Shown here in pieces: positions 20,222 through 28,883 of a stretch of 32,823 nucleotides of DNA. The DNA comes from Betaproteobacteria bacterium (lineage in GTDB: Bacteria > Pseudomonadota > Gammaproteobacteria > Burkholderiales > SG8-39). Each line of letters begins with the position of its first letter. Position 1 is the stretch's first letter. Both the position numbers and the translations under genes were made by a program. The notes below the pieces were generated by a model that saw nothing but the letters and a program-made list of their open reading frames with translations, was not told where the DNA came from and did not search any database. The DNA lies in contig JAAOZY010000130.1 in NCBI GenBank assembly GCA_012274205.1, forward strand, positions 1-32,823, written 5' to 3'.

Positions 20222-20896
20222 ATGCCCAATATCGGCTTTCGCATCCTGCCCATGCCGGCGCGTCCGTCCAAGAAACTCATCAAGGCGCTCCGGGAGATGG
20301 TCACCGCGCATCTGTCGGACAACATGAACCGCCTGGTCGCGGGCGGCTCCGTGCTGCAGCCCATGCACCGCGGCGGCAAGCTCTGCGGCCCGGCGCTGAC
20401 GGTGAAGGTCGCGCCCGGCGACAACCTCATGGTGCACAAGGCGATCGACATCGCCGCGCCGGGTGACGTCATTGTCGTCGATGCCGGCGGCGTCGTGACG
20501 CAGGCCATCATCGGCGACATCATGTCCAGCCTCGCCGAGAAGCGCGGCGTCGCCGGCTTCGTCATCTACGGCGCGATCCGCGATTCGGCCGAGATCGGCG
20601 CCAGGCGCTTTCCGGTCTATGCCTGCGGCGTCACCCACCGCGGGCCATACAAGAACGGGCCGGGCGAGATCAACGCGCCGATCGCGATCGACGGCATGGT
20701 GGTGCATCCGGGCGACATTGTCGTCGGCGACGAGGACGGCGTGGTCGCCGTGCCGCAGGAGCATGCCGCGGAAGTCCTGGCGCTGGCAAAGGCGCAGCTG
20801 GCCAAGGAAAGCGCCACCCTCAAAGCCATCGCCGCCGGCAAGGCCGACCGCCGCTGGGTGGACGAACTGCTGCGGCGCAACGGCTGCGAATTCTGA
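20222..20896 (+). CDS. RraA family protein (4-hydroxy-4-methyl-2-oxoglutarate aldolase-like)
   Basis: GPALTVKVAPGDNLMVHKAIDIAAPGDVIVVDAGG...GDIMSSLAEKRGVAGFVIYGAIRDSAEI; Arg-Asp of the aldolase active site (IRD) retained. Confidence 0.88.
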   Translation: MPNIGFRILPMPARPSKKLIKALREMVTAHLSDNMNRLVAGGSVLQPMHRGGKLCGPALTVKVAPGDNLMVHKAIDIAAPGDVIVVDAGGVVTQAIIGDIMSSLAEKRGVAGFVIYGAIRDSAEIGARRFPVYACGVTHRGPYKNGPGEINAPIAIDGMVVHPGDIVVGDEDGVVAVPQEHAAEVLALAKAQLAKESATLKAIAAGKADRRWVDELLRRNGCEF

Positions 20897-20932
20897 ACCA
20901 ATCTGCCTGAAACCGTCACCCCCGGAGAGCGC

Positions 20933-21697
20933 ATGGAACTGCCAGTCAATCAATTCAAGCGCGGCATGAAAGCAGGCAAGCCGCAGATCGGGCTGTGGTC
21001 CAGCCTGTCATCGCATTACAGCGTGGAAGTCATCGCCGGTTCCGGATTCGACTGGCTGCTGCTCGACACCGAGCATTCGCCCAACGACCTGGAAAACGTG
21101 GTGACCCAGCTGCAGGCGGCATCGGCCTACCCGACCACCACCATCGTGCGCCCGGCGTGGAACGACATGGTGCTGATCAAGCGCTTTCTCGACGCGGGCG
21201 TGCAGACGCTGCTGATCCCCTATGTGCAGACGCCGGAGGAGGCCGCCGCCGCCGTGGCCTATACGCGCTATCCGCCGCGCGGCGTGCGCGGCGTGGCCGG
21301 CACCACGCGCGCAACGCGCTTCGGACGGGTCAAGGATTACTTCAAGCGCGCGGACGAGGAGTTGTGCGTGCTGCTGCAGGTGGAAACCCGCCTCGGCCTG
21401 GACAATCTGGAGGCGATCGCCGCAACGGAGGGCGTGGACGGCGTGTTCATCGGCCCCGCCGACTTGTCCGCCGGCCTCGGCCATCTGGGCAATATCCCCC
21501 ACCCCGAAGTGCAGGCGGCGATCGACGACGCGATCAAACGCATCCGCAAGGCGGGCAAGGCGCCGGGCATACTCGCGCCGGTGGAAGCCGATGCGCGCCG
21601 CTACCTCGAGCTGGGCTGCCTGTTCGTCGCCGTCGGCGCCGACGTCGGCCTGCTCGCGCGCGAATCCGAAAAGCTCTGCGCCAAGTTCAAGTCATGA
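20933..21697 (+). CDS. hpaI: HpcH/HpaI aldolase family (4-hydroxy-2-oxoheptanedioate aldolase-like)
   Basis: [86 protein letters not shown]. Confidence 0.9.
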   Translation: MELPVNQFKRGMKAGKPQIGLWSSLSSHYSVEVIAGSGFDWLLLDTEHSPNDLENVVTQLQAASAYPTTTIVRPAWNDMVLIKRFLDAGVQTLLIPYVQTPEEAAAAVAYTRYPPRGVRGVAGTTRATRFGRVKDYFKRADEELCVLLQVETRLGLDNLEAIAATEGVDGVFIGPADLSAGLGHLGNIPHPEVQAAIDDAIKRIRKAGKAPGILAPVEADARRYLELGCLFVAVGADVGLLARESEKLCAKFKS

Positions 21698-22635
21698 AAC
21701 AAGTCGAAATTCTATCCGTTGGCCCGATATATCCTGCGTCCCTGGAAGCAATGCAGCGCGAATTTACGGTCCATGTGTTGTGGCAGGCGGAGGACAAACA
21801 GGCGCTGCTCGGCCAGGTTTGCGAGCGCATCCGCGGCATCCAGAGCTTCGGCCCCTACGGCGCGGACGCCAGGCTGATGGACACGCTGCCCAAGCTCGAG
21901 ATCATCGCCAACGTCGGTGTTGGCGTCGATGCGATCGACCTGAACGCGGCCAGGCAACGTGGCCTGATCGTCACCAATACGCCCGATGTACTCAACGAAT
22001 GCGTCTCCGACCTCGCCATGGGCCTGACCGTCGCAAGCCTGCGGCGCATCAGTCTGGGCGATCGTTTCGTTCGCGCCGGCGCCTGGCGCAATGGCGCGTT
22101 TGCGCTCGGGCACAAGGTGGGCGGCAAGACCATGGGCATACTCGGCTACGGCAGGATAGGCAAGGCCATCGCCAGGCGCGCCGAAGCCTTCGGCATGCAC
22201 ATCGTGTACCACGGGCGCAAAGCGCAGGCCGACGCCGGCTACAAGTACTACCCTGAACTGGTCGACATGGCGCGCGACTGCGATGTACTCATGGTAATTT
22301 GCCCCGGCGGACCCGCGACGCACCACATAGTCAATGCAGAAGTGCTGGCTGCGCTCGGCCCCGAGGGCACGCTGATCAATGTCGCCCGCGGCTCGGTGGT
22401 GGACCAAGCGGCGCTGGTCAAGGCGCTTGCCGACGGCAGCCTCGGCGCCGCAGGACTGGATGTATTTGAAGGCGAACCCCGCGTACCCGAGGAACTGTTC
22501 GCGATGGACCAGGTGCTGCTGCAGCCGCACGTCGGCAGTTCCACGCACGAGACGCGCAAGGCCATGGGCGATCTTGCCATCGACAACCTGCGCGCGCATT
22601 TCGCCGGCAGGCCGGCGCTGACGCCGGTAATCTGA
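21694..22635 (+). CDS. D-isomer specific 2-hydroxyacid dehydrogenase (NAD(P)-dependent)
   Basis: ATGA overlap with the previous stop; [70 protein letters not shown]. Confidence 0.95.
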   Translation: MKQVEILSVGPIYPASLEAMQREFTVHVLWQAEDKQALLGQVCERIRGIQSFGPYGADARLMDTLPKLEIIANVGVGVDAIDLNAARQRGLIVTNTPDVLNECVSDLAMGLTVASLRRISLGDRFVRAGAWRNGAFALGHKVGGKTMGILGYGRIGKAIARRAEAFGMHIVYHGRKAQADAGYKYYPELVDMARDCDVLMVICPGGPATHHIVNAEVLAALGPEGTLINVARGSVVDQAALVKALADGSLGAAGLDVFEGEPRVPEELFAMDQVLLQPHVGSSTHETRKAMGDLAIDNLRAHFAGRPALTPVI

Positions 22636-22665
22636 ACCGCCGCGGGAGGGAATAATCAAGGTCCA

Positions 22666-22677
22666 GACACGCGTGTC
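22666..22677. promoter_or_regulatory. Perfect 12-bp palindrome GACACGCGTGTC just upstream of a candidate -10 (GTATCAT, 22681-22687); possible operator of the TAXI-TRAP genes
   Basis: gtccaGACACGCGTGTCgtaGTATCATttt, ~60-80 nt upstream of ATG 22746. Confidence 0.5.
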
Positions 22678-22745
22678 GTAGTATCATTTTCCGTCAGCCG
22701 GCACCAGACCGGCATCAATTTAAGTTTCTTAACAAGGAGCAGAGC

Positions 22746-23705
22746 ATGCAATCAACATCAATCCTGAAATCCGCCGTTCCGGCAATGGCGCTTGCCGCGG
22801 CGTTGCTCACCCCTGTCGCGGCATCCGCGCAGCAAGTGACCCTGATGACCGGCCCCCAGGGCGGGGTATGGGTGCCGCTGGGCGGCTCCCTCAAAGGCAT
22901 GTGGGAGAAGGCGATTCCCGGCCTGCAGGTGCAGATGCAGCCCGGCGCCGGCATCGCCAACGTGCGCGGCGTGGATGAGGGCAAGGCGCAGATCGGCTTC
23001 GGCAACACCATCACGACGGTAGACGGGTTGGCCGGGCGGCCGCCGTACCCGAAGAAGGTAACCAAGGTCTGCCAGGTGGCGAACCTGTACCCGCAGTATT
23101 ACCAAATGGTGGTGCCGGCCGATGCGGGCATCAACAGCGTCGCCGACATGAAAAGCAAGGTGATGGTGACCCAGCCGAAGGGCAATTCTTCGGAGATCAT
23201 CAACGAGCACATATTGCAGGTCAACGGCATGAGCTACAAGTCGCTGGCGAAAGTAAACTTCCTCGCTTCCTACACCGATGCCGTTTCGCTGGTGAAGGAC
23301 GGCCACGCCCAGATCTTCACGCTGGGCACGACGGTACCCGCTTCATCGGTTATGGACCTGGCCAGCGCGCGTGACATCAAACTGATCGGCATCGACGCCA
23401 AGACCCTGGCTGAGATGAAGAAGATCAACCCGGGGTACTCCAAGCTCACGATCAAGGCCGGCACCTATCCGAAGCAGGACAAGGACGTCGATGTGATCGG
23501 CTACGCCACGCACATCATCGCCGCCTGCGATCTGCCCGAGGATATGGTCTACAAGATGGTGAAGGCGATGGCCGCCAACGTGGCCGACATGTCGGCCTCG
23601 AACAAGGCGATTGCGGGACTGACGCCGAAAATCATGGCCGAGGACGTCGGCGTGCCTTTGCACAAGGGCGCGGCCAAGTTCTACAAGGAAGTGGGAGCTA
23701 TCTGA
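22746..23705 (+). CDS. TAXI family TRAP transporter solute-binding subunit
   Basis: Signal peptide ALAAALLTPVAASAQ; VTLMTGPQGGVWVPLGGSLKGMWEKAIPGLQVQMQPGAGIANVRGVDEGKAQIGFGNTITTVDGLAG. Confidence 0.95.
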   Translation: MQSTSILKSAVPAMALAAALLTPVAASAQQVTLMTGPQGGVWVPLGGSLKGMWEKAIPGLQVQMQPGAGIANVRGVDEGKAQIGFGNTITTVDGLAGRPPYPKKVTKVCQVANLYPQYYQMVVPADAGINSVADMKSKVMVTQPKGNSSEIINEHILQVNGMSYKSLAKVNFLASYTDAVSLVKDGHAQIFTLGTTVPASSVMDLASARDIKLIGIDAKTLAEMKKINPGYSKLTIKAGTYPKQDKDVDVIGYATHIIAACDLPEDMVYKMVKAMAANVADMSASNKAIAGLTPKIMAEDVGVPLHKGAAKFYKEVGAI

Positions 23706-23736
23706 ACTCGCGCGCATTGCATCCCGCAGCATAGTG

Positions 23737-23764
23737 GCGGGGCGGCGGAGGCCGCCCCGCTTTT
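23737..23764 (+). terminator. Intrinsic-terminator-like hairpin between TAXI gene and TRAP permease gene (candidate partial terminator/attenuator)
   Basis: GCGGGGCGGC-GGAG-GCCGCCCCGC-TTTT: perfect 10-bp stem, 4-nt loop, T4 tail. Confidence 0.8.
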
Positions 23765-23800
23765 GCGTCCGAAGTCGGTAGCGCATCGAGGAGCCCTCAC

Positions 23801-25696
23801 ATGTCCGAAGTACTGCCTGTCATCTCCGACGAGGTCCCCGCAACCGCGCCCGAAACCAGGTGGCTCAAGTGGGCCGTGTCGACGATCGCCGTGGCGATGT
23901 CGCTGTACCACATGTACGTCGCCGCCTTCGGCCCGCCGGAAGAGTTGATCTTCCGCGGCACCCATTTGCTGTTCGCGCTGACGCTGGTGTTCCTGCTGTA
24001 TCCGCTCAAGCCCCGCGGCGGCTCGGGCTGGCGCGCGCTCGACGCGGTCCTGCTGATCGGCTCGTGGGCGTTCATCCTGCACATCTTCCTCAACTACGAC
24101 TACATCATCAATCGCATCATCTATATCGACGATCTGACCGTCATCGACAAGATCGACGCGGTGATCGCCGTGCTGATCATCCTCGAGGCGACGCGGCGCG
24201 TGCTCGGCTGGGCGCTGCCGATCACCGCATTTGCATTCCTCGCCTACGCGGCGCTGCTCACCCAGGTGAAGCTGCCGGTGCTGATGGAGCAACTGTATCT
24301 CTCCACCGAGGGTATTTTCGGCTCGACGCTGGGCGTATCGGCCTCCTATGTGATGCTGTTCGTGCTGTTCGGCGCGTTCATGGAAAAAAGCGGCACCGGC
24401 AAGCTGTTCATGGACTTCGCCCTCGCCATCACCGGCCACACCGCCGGCGGACCGGGCAAGGTCTCGGTGATCAGTTCCAGCCTGTTCGGCACCGTATCGG
24501 GCAGCGCGGTGGCGAACGTGATGGTGGACGGGCCGATGACCATCCCGCTGATGAAACGCACCGGCTTCCGGCCCCCCTTCGCTGCGGCGGTCGAGGCGGT
24601 CGCCTCCACCGGCGGGCAGATCATGCCGCCGGTGATGGGCGCCGCCGCGTTCGTGATGGCCGAGTTCCAGGGGGTAAGCTACTTCCAGGTCACGCTATGG
24701 GCGGCGATCCCGGCGTTCCTGTACTACGTCGCGGTGTTCTTCGCCGTGCATTTCGAAGCCAAGCGCGTCGGCCTGCTGGGCGTGCCCAAGTCCGAACTGC
24801 CGCGCCTGGGGGCAGTGATGCGCGCGCGCGGCCATCTGTTCGTGCCGATATTCATCGTTTTCGTCGGCCTGATCGAGGGCTACAGCGCACCGCTGTGCGC
24901 GCTCGTCGGCACTCTCGCCTGCCTGCCGATGGCCTTGATGCGCAAACTCACGCGCGAGGCGATCACCTGGAAATCCGTGCTCGAAGCGCTCGAGGAGGGG
25001 GCGCGCAACACGCTGTCTGTGGCGATGGCCTGCGCCTGCGCCGGCATCGTGATCGGCTGCGTCACCATCACCGGCATGGGCATCAGCTTCACCCAGCTGG
25101 TGCTGGCGCTGGCGCAGAACATGCTGCTGCTGGCACTGGTGCTCACCGCAATTGCGGGCATCGTGCTCGGCATGGGCATGCCGACCACCCCCGCCTACAT
25201 CGTCATGGTCGCGCTGCTGGTGCCGGCGCTGGTGAAGCTCGGCGCGATCGCCCCGGCCGCGCACATGTTCGCGTTCTACTTCGCCATCCTTTCGGCGATC
25301 ACGCCGCCAGTGGCGCTTGCGGTGTTCGCAGCGGCCAGCCTGGCCAAGACCGATCTGTGGAAGGCGGGCCTGGAGGCGGTGCGCATCGGCTCCGCCGGCT
25401 TCATCGTGCCGTTCATGTTCATCTACGAGCCTTCGCTGCTGATGATCGGCGACTGGCAGACCATCGTCTCCTCGTTCGTCACCGCCACCATCGGCACTAT
25501 CCTGCTCGCCGCCGGCCTGTTCGGCTATTTGCTGCGCGCGACGCTGTGGTGGGAGCGGGTGCTGCTCGTGGCCGCGGCATTCCTGCTGATCAAGCCGGGC
25601 TGGATCACCGATCTCATCGGTCTCGCGCTGCTGGCGCTGGTGCTTGCCAGCCAGGTGTTCATCAAACCGGGCTTTGTAAAGAATGAGCCGGCCTGA
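23801..25696 (+). CDS. TRAP transporter fused permease (4TM + 12TM)
   Basis: ~631 aa multi-TM; GTVSGSAVANVMVDGPMTIPLMKRTGFRPPFAAAVEAVASTGGQIMPPVMGAAAFVMAEF; GMGMPTTPAYIVMVALLVPAL. Confidence 0.95.
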   Translation: MSEVLPVISDEVPATAPETRWLKWAVSTIAVAMSLYHMYVAAFGPPEELIFRGTHLLFALTLVFLLYPLKPRGGSGWRALDAVLLIGSWAFILHIFLNYDYIINRIIYIDDLTVIDKIDAVIAVLIILEATRRVLGWALPITAFAFLAYAALLTQVKLPVLMEQLYLSTEGIFGSTLGVSASYVMLFVLFGAFMEKSGTGKLFMDFALAITGHTAGGPGKVSVISSSLFGTVSGSAVANVMVDGPMTIPLMKRTGFRPPFAAAVEAVASTGGQIMPPVMGAAAFVMAEFQGVSYFQVTLWAAIPAFLYYVAVFFAVHFEAKRVGLLGVPKSELPRLGAVMRARGHLFVPIFIVFVGLIEGYSAPLCALVGTLACLPMALMRKLTREAITWKSVLEALEEGARNTLSVAMACACAGIVIGCVTITGMGISFTQLVLALAQNMLLLALVLTAIAGIVLGMGMPTTPAYIVMVALLVPALVKLGAIAPAAHMFAFYFAILSAITPPVALAVFAAASLAKTDLWKAGLEAVRIGSAGFIVPFMFIYEPSLLMIGDWQTIVSSFVTATIGTILLAAGLFGYLLRATLWWERVLLVAAAFLLIKPGWITDLIGLALLALVLASQVFIKPGFVKNEPA

Positions 25697-26543
25697 AATC
25701 CTGGTGATCGGCTCCGGCGTCATGGGCCGCGGCATTGCCAGGAGCTTTGCCGCCGCCGGCATTTCCAGCGCCATATACTCGCGCAACGCGTCCAAGGTCA
25801 CCGGCGTCGACGCGCGTGTCGCGCTAGTCGACCGGCTGCCGCCGCAGGCGCCGACCTTGATCATCGAATCGGTGCCCGAGGAACTGGCGCCGAAATTCGC
25901 GTGCTACGCAGCGATCGAGTCCGCCTACGCCGGTGCGCCGGTGCTCGCGTCCAACACCTCGGGCATCGACCTGGAGGCACTGGCGCAGCCGCTCAAGTAC
26001 CCCGGGCGCTTTATCGGCATGCATTACTTCATGCCGGCGGACGTCAACACCATGGTCGAGGTCGCCCCGATCCGGGCAAGCGATCCCGCGGCGGTGGACA
26101 CGGCCGTGCGCCTGCTCGAGGCGGCCGGCCGAAACTACGTGCGGCTGAAGCGCGCGCTGCCCGGCCTGCTGATCAACCGGCTGCAGCACGCCATCCTGCA
26201 CGAGGCCTACTACCTGATCGACGCAGGCGTGGCCAGCGCCGAGGAAATCGACCGCTGCGCGCGCGACATGCTGGCGCCGCGCATGTGCATCACCGGGCTG
26301 ATCGAACAGAAGGATATCAGCGGTCTCGACACCCACGCCCTGGCGCAGCGCGCACTGGTGCCGGTGCTGCACCACGGCGACCAGCCGCGGCGCGCGCTGC
26401 AGGACCTGTACGAGGCCGGACACCTCGGCATCAAGACCGGCAAGGGCTTCTACGACTGGAGCGGCAAGGATCCCGAGCGGGTCAAGGCCGAGGCCGGGCG
26501 CAAACTTTCCGAATTGCTCGCCTATCTGAAGCAGCAGCGCTAG
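25683..26543 (+). CDS. 3-hydroxyacyl-CoA dehydrogenase family protein
   Basis: Overlaps the permease end by 14 bp; ILVIGSGVMGRGIARSFAAAGI, ASNTSGIDLEALAQPLKYPGRFIGMHYFMPADVNTMVEVAP, LPGLLINRLQHAILHEAYYLIDAGVAS, LGIKTGKGFYDW. Confidence 0.9.
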   Translation: MSRPEILVIGSGVMGRGIARSFAAAGISSAIYSRNASKVTGVDARVALVDRLPPQAPTLIIESVPEELAPKFACYAAIESAYAGAPVLASNTSGIDLEALAQPLKYPGRFIGMHYFMPADVNTMVEVAPIRASDPAAVDTAVRLLEAAGRNYVRLKRALPGLLINRLQHAILHEAYYLIDAGVASAEEIDRCARDMLAPRMCITGLIEQKDISGLDTHALAQRALVPVLHHGDQPRRALQDLYEAGHLGIKTGKGFYDWSGKDPERVKAEAGRKLSELLAYLKQQR

Positions 26544-26582
26544 CTGGCCGGGTGCAGGGCGAAGATCGCAGCCCTGCGCCCG

Positions 26583-26969
26583 TCAATACCCCTGCCGGAA
26601 CAAGTACGCCAGCAGCGCGGCACCGAAACCCGCTACCGTGAGGTTCATGAACACCGACATGTTCACCCAGTAGCCCGCGGGGATTTCAATCGGCTTCAGC
26701 GTTTTGAGGACGGTCCTGAACTGCAGCGCGGCAGCCACCGACAGCGATGCGCCGAGCAATATGAATATCAGGCCGATCCAGAACGACATCCCCGTTTCCG
26801 GAATGGGCTTGCCGCTGGGGGTGATCCCGCCTGGGGCGATCATATGCAGAAACAGGCCGAAGCGCTCCACGGCGAAACCGAAAGCCATCAGCGTCAGGCA
26901 GGTACGGTTCCAGGCGAGCAGCGTGCGCTCGGCCGCAAAGAACACCCGCGGATCGTTCAAATCTGACAT
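26583..26969 (-). CDS. DUF202 domain-containing membrane protein
   Basis: DPRVFFAAERTLLAWNRTCLTLMAFGFAVERFGLFL is the DUF202 signature; three TM segments. Confidence 0.92.
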   Translation of the reverse strand: MSDLNDPRVFFAAERTLLAWNRTCLTLMAFGFAVERFGLFLHMIAPGGITPSGKPIPETGMSFWIGLIFILLGASLSVAAALQFRTVLKTLKPIEIPAGYWVNMSVFMNLTVAGFGAALLAYLFRQGY

Positions 26970-26993
26970 GGTCCGTTTCCTGTTTTGTAGTTG

Positions 26994-27102
26994 GAGTTCA
27001 TTTCAAAACGAGGGAATATCCCATGTGGGGACTTCCTTCGGGGCGCATCCCCTCATTCTCCCCTAGATCAGAGGCCATTTCAGTAATTCTGAAATGGCAT
27101 CT
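26994..27102 (-). repeat. Copy 3 of ~109-bp palindromic dispersed element (divergent arms, inverted centre)
   Basis: Minus-strand: AGATGCCATTTCAGAATTACTGAAATGGCCTCTGATCTAGGGGAGAATGAGGGGATGCGCCCCGAAGGAAGTCCCCACATGGGATATTCCCTCGTTTTGAAATGAACTCCAA; aligns end to end with copies 1 and 2; perfect 10-bp hairpin at 27074-27098. Confidence 0.88.
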
Positions 27103-27112
27103 TGGATAAGGC

Positions 27113-28663
27113 TCAGGCCTTCACCGGCGCGGCGGCATCCGCGGCTTTCGGCGCGCGCAGCTTGCCCAGCCCGCTGCGGATGGCGGCTTCCACCGTCTCG
27201 ACGCTGTTGTTGAGCGCGAGGCTCTTCGCGTACACCTTCTTCTCCTCGACGTTGGCGAGGCGGCTGATGAGCACGCGCTGCGCCTGCGGCGAGCCGGCGC
27301 CGTGCATGGACTCGGTGAGATAAGCTACCGCCCCGCGCCCCATGGTGAGGTTCTCGATCAGGCGCAGCAGGCGCATGCGCTCGTAAGTACTCATGCCGGC
27401 CGCGCCGGCGAGGTATTTCTTCAATATCCCCGCGGTCTGCGGATTGAGCCAGTCCTTCGCCGAGGGCAGCGTCACCATCAGGCCGCCGGCAATGTCCTGC
27501 AGGATGCGCGCGATCTCATAGGGCAGGCGCGTCACGTTCTGCTTGCACACGTTGGCGAGCAGCGCGTCGACGAAGAAATTGCCAGCTGGCAGCTTCCTGC
27601 CATTGGCCGAGCAGGCGATGCCGCAGGCAAACAGCGTTTCGTTGAGATGGTTCATCTCGACGATTTTATCCTTGATGTGCGATGCCCTGGCCACGCCGTT
27701 GTATTCGGCGATGGACGCGGCAGCGCCTATGGCCACGTCGCCGTTGCCGACTTTGCAGCCGCCGTAGCTCTGGCGGTGGTAACTCGCGAAAACGTCCACC
27801 AGCGGCGCGGCAAACTCGGTCTCGCCGTTCATGAAGATCATGGCGTCGGGCACGAACACGTCGTCGAAGATCATCAGCGCTTCCTGGCCGCCGTAGGTCG
27901 GGCTGCCGGCATCGATGTCGGAGGCTTCGCCGCCGCCGAGCTTGCGCTCGTCGCAGGACTGGCGCCCGTAGATGTAGGTGATGCCTTCGGAGTCCGACGG
28001 CAGTGCACAGGTGATGGCGTAGTCCTTCTCGTCCGGCTTCAGCGACACGGTCGGCATCACCAGCACCATGTGCGAATTCACCGAACCGGTCTGGTGCGCC
28101 TTGGCGCCGCGGATGAGGACGCCGCCCGGGCGCCGCTCGACCACGCGCAGGTACATATCCTTGTCCTGCTGCTCCGCCGGGCGCTTCGCGCGATCGCCTT
28201 TGACGTCGGTCATGGCACCGTCGACGATCCAGTCGTTCTGCTCCATGGCAAGGGCGAACTGCCTGAAGCGGGCGTGGTATTGCGTGCCGAGTTTGCGGTC
28301 CATGTCGAAGGTGGTGGCGAACACGGCGTTCAGCGCATCCAGGCCGACGCAGCGCTGGAAGCAGGTGCCGCAGCGCTGCCCGAGCAGGCGCTGCATGCGC
28401 ACCTTGTTGATCAGATCCTCAGTGCTCTGGTGCAGATGGCAGAAACGGTTGACGGTCGCACCGGTCAGCGCGGATTTCGCCGTCATCAGCTGACGGTGCT
28501 CGGGGTCATGCGCCAGTTCGTAGGTCAGGGCCACGGTATTCATCGAGGTCCGGATATACGGATGCTCAAGCGGATTGGCGAGCAGCTTGCCGTCCAGATA
28601 GACCTTGAGCGGCTTGCGCCGCGCGAGGCTGTCGCGGTACTGTTGTGCGTTCATCATGGCCAT
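27113..28663 (-). CDS. abfD: 4-hydroxybutyryl-CoA dehydratase / vinylacetyl-CoA delta-isomerase (HpaB superfamily, AbfD)
   Basis: CFQRCVGLDALNAVF and YHRQSYGGCKVGNGDVAIGAAA carry the Cys-x3-Cys and His-x6-Cys [4Fe-4S] ligands of clostridial AbfD; also NRFCHLHQSTEDLINKVRMQRLLGQ and RGAKAHQTGSVNSH. SD GGAGGG upstream of ATG 28663. Confidence 0.93.
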   Translation of the reverse strand: MAMMNAQQYRDSLARRKPLKVYLDGKLLANPLEHPYIRTSMNTVALTYELAHDPEHRQLMTAKSALTGATVNRFCHLHQSTEDLINKVRMQRLLGQRCGTCFQRCVGLDALNAVFATTFDMDRKLGTQYHARFRQFALAMEQNDWIVDGAMTDVKGDRAKRPAEQQDKDMYLRVVERRPGGVLIRGAKAHQTGSVNSHMVLVMPTVSLKPDEKDYAITCALPSDSEGITYIYGRQSCDERKLGGGEASDIDAGSPTYGGQEALMIFDDVFVPDAMIFMNGETEFAAPLVDVFASYHRQSYGGCKVGNGDVAIGAAASIAEYNGVARASHIKDKIVEMNHLNETLFACGIACSANGRKLPAGNFFVDALLANVCKQNVTRLPYEIARILQDIAGGLMVTLPSAKDWLNPQTAGILKKYLAGAAGMSTYERMRLLRLIENLTMGRGAVAYLTESMHGAGSPQAQRVLISRLANVEEKKVYAKSLALNNSVETVEAAIRSGLGKLRAPKAADAAAPVKA

Positions 28664-28883
28664 GGCGATCCCTCCGGTTGGCTGCGCCAGCGTACTGGGC
28701 GCAGCCGGGCCGCGGCTGCGCTGCTGCAGGCAGTCTAAGCCCGGGCTAAAGCAGGCTATTTGACCTAAGACAATATGCGGCGCCTTGAGCCCGGCGCGGC
28801 GGCGGTGTGTATCATTGGTACTGTGGGCGGGTGCCAACCCGGGACGCAACGCCGTTGGTGACGCGGGTATTCGGAACAAAGCG

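Noticed and set aside
27113-28663. Plain HpaB 4-hydroxyphenylacetate 3-monooxygenase
   Set aside because: The Cys/His iron-sulfur ligand set and long matching stretches point to AbfD rather than the oxygenase.
27302-28738. 478-aa + strand ORF opposite abfD
   Set aside because: Antisense shadow; sense strand carries diagnostic AbfD motifs.
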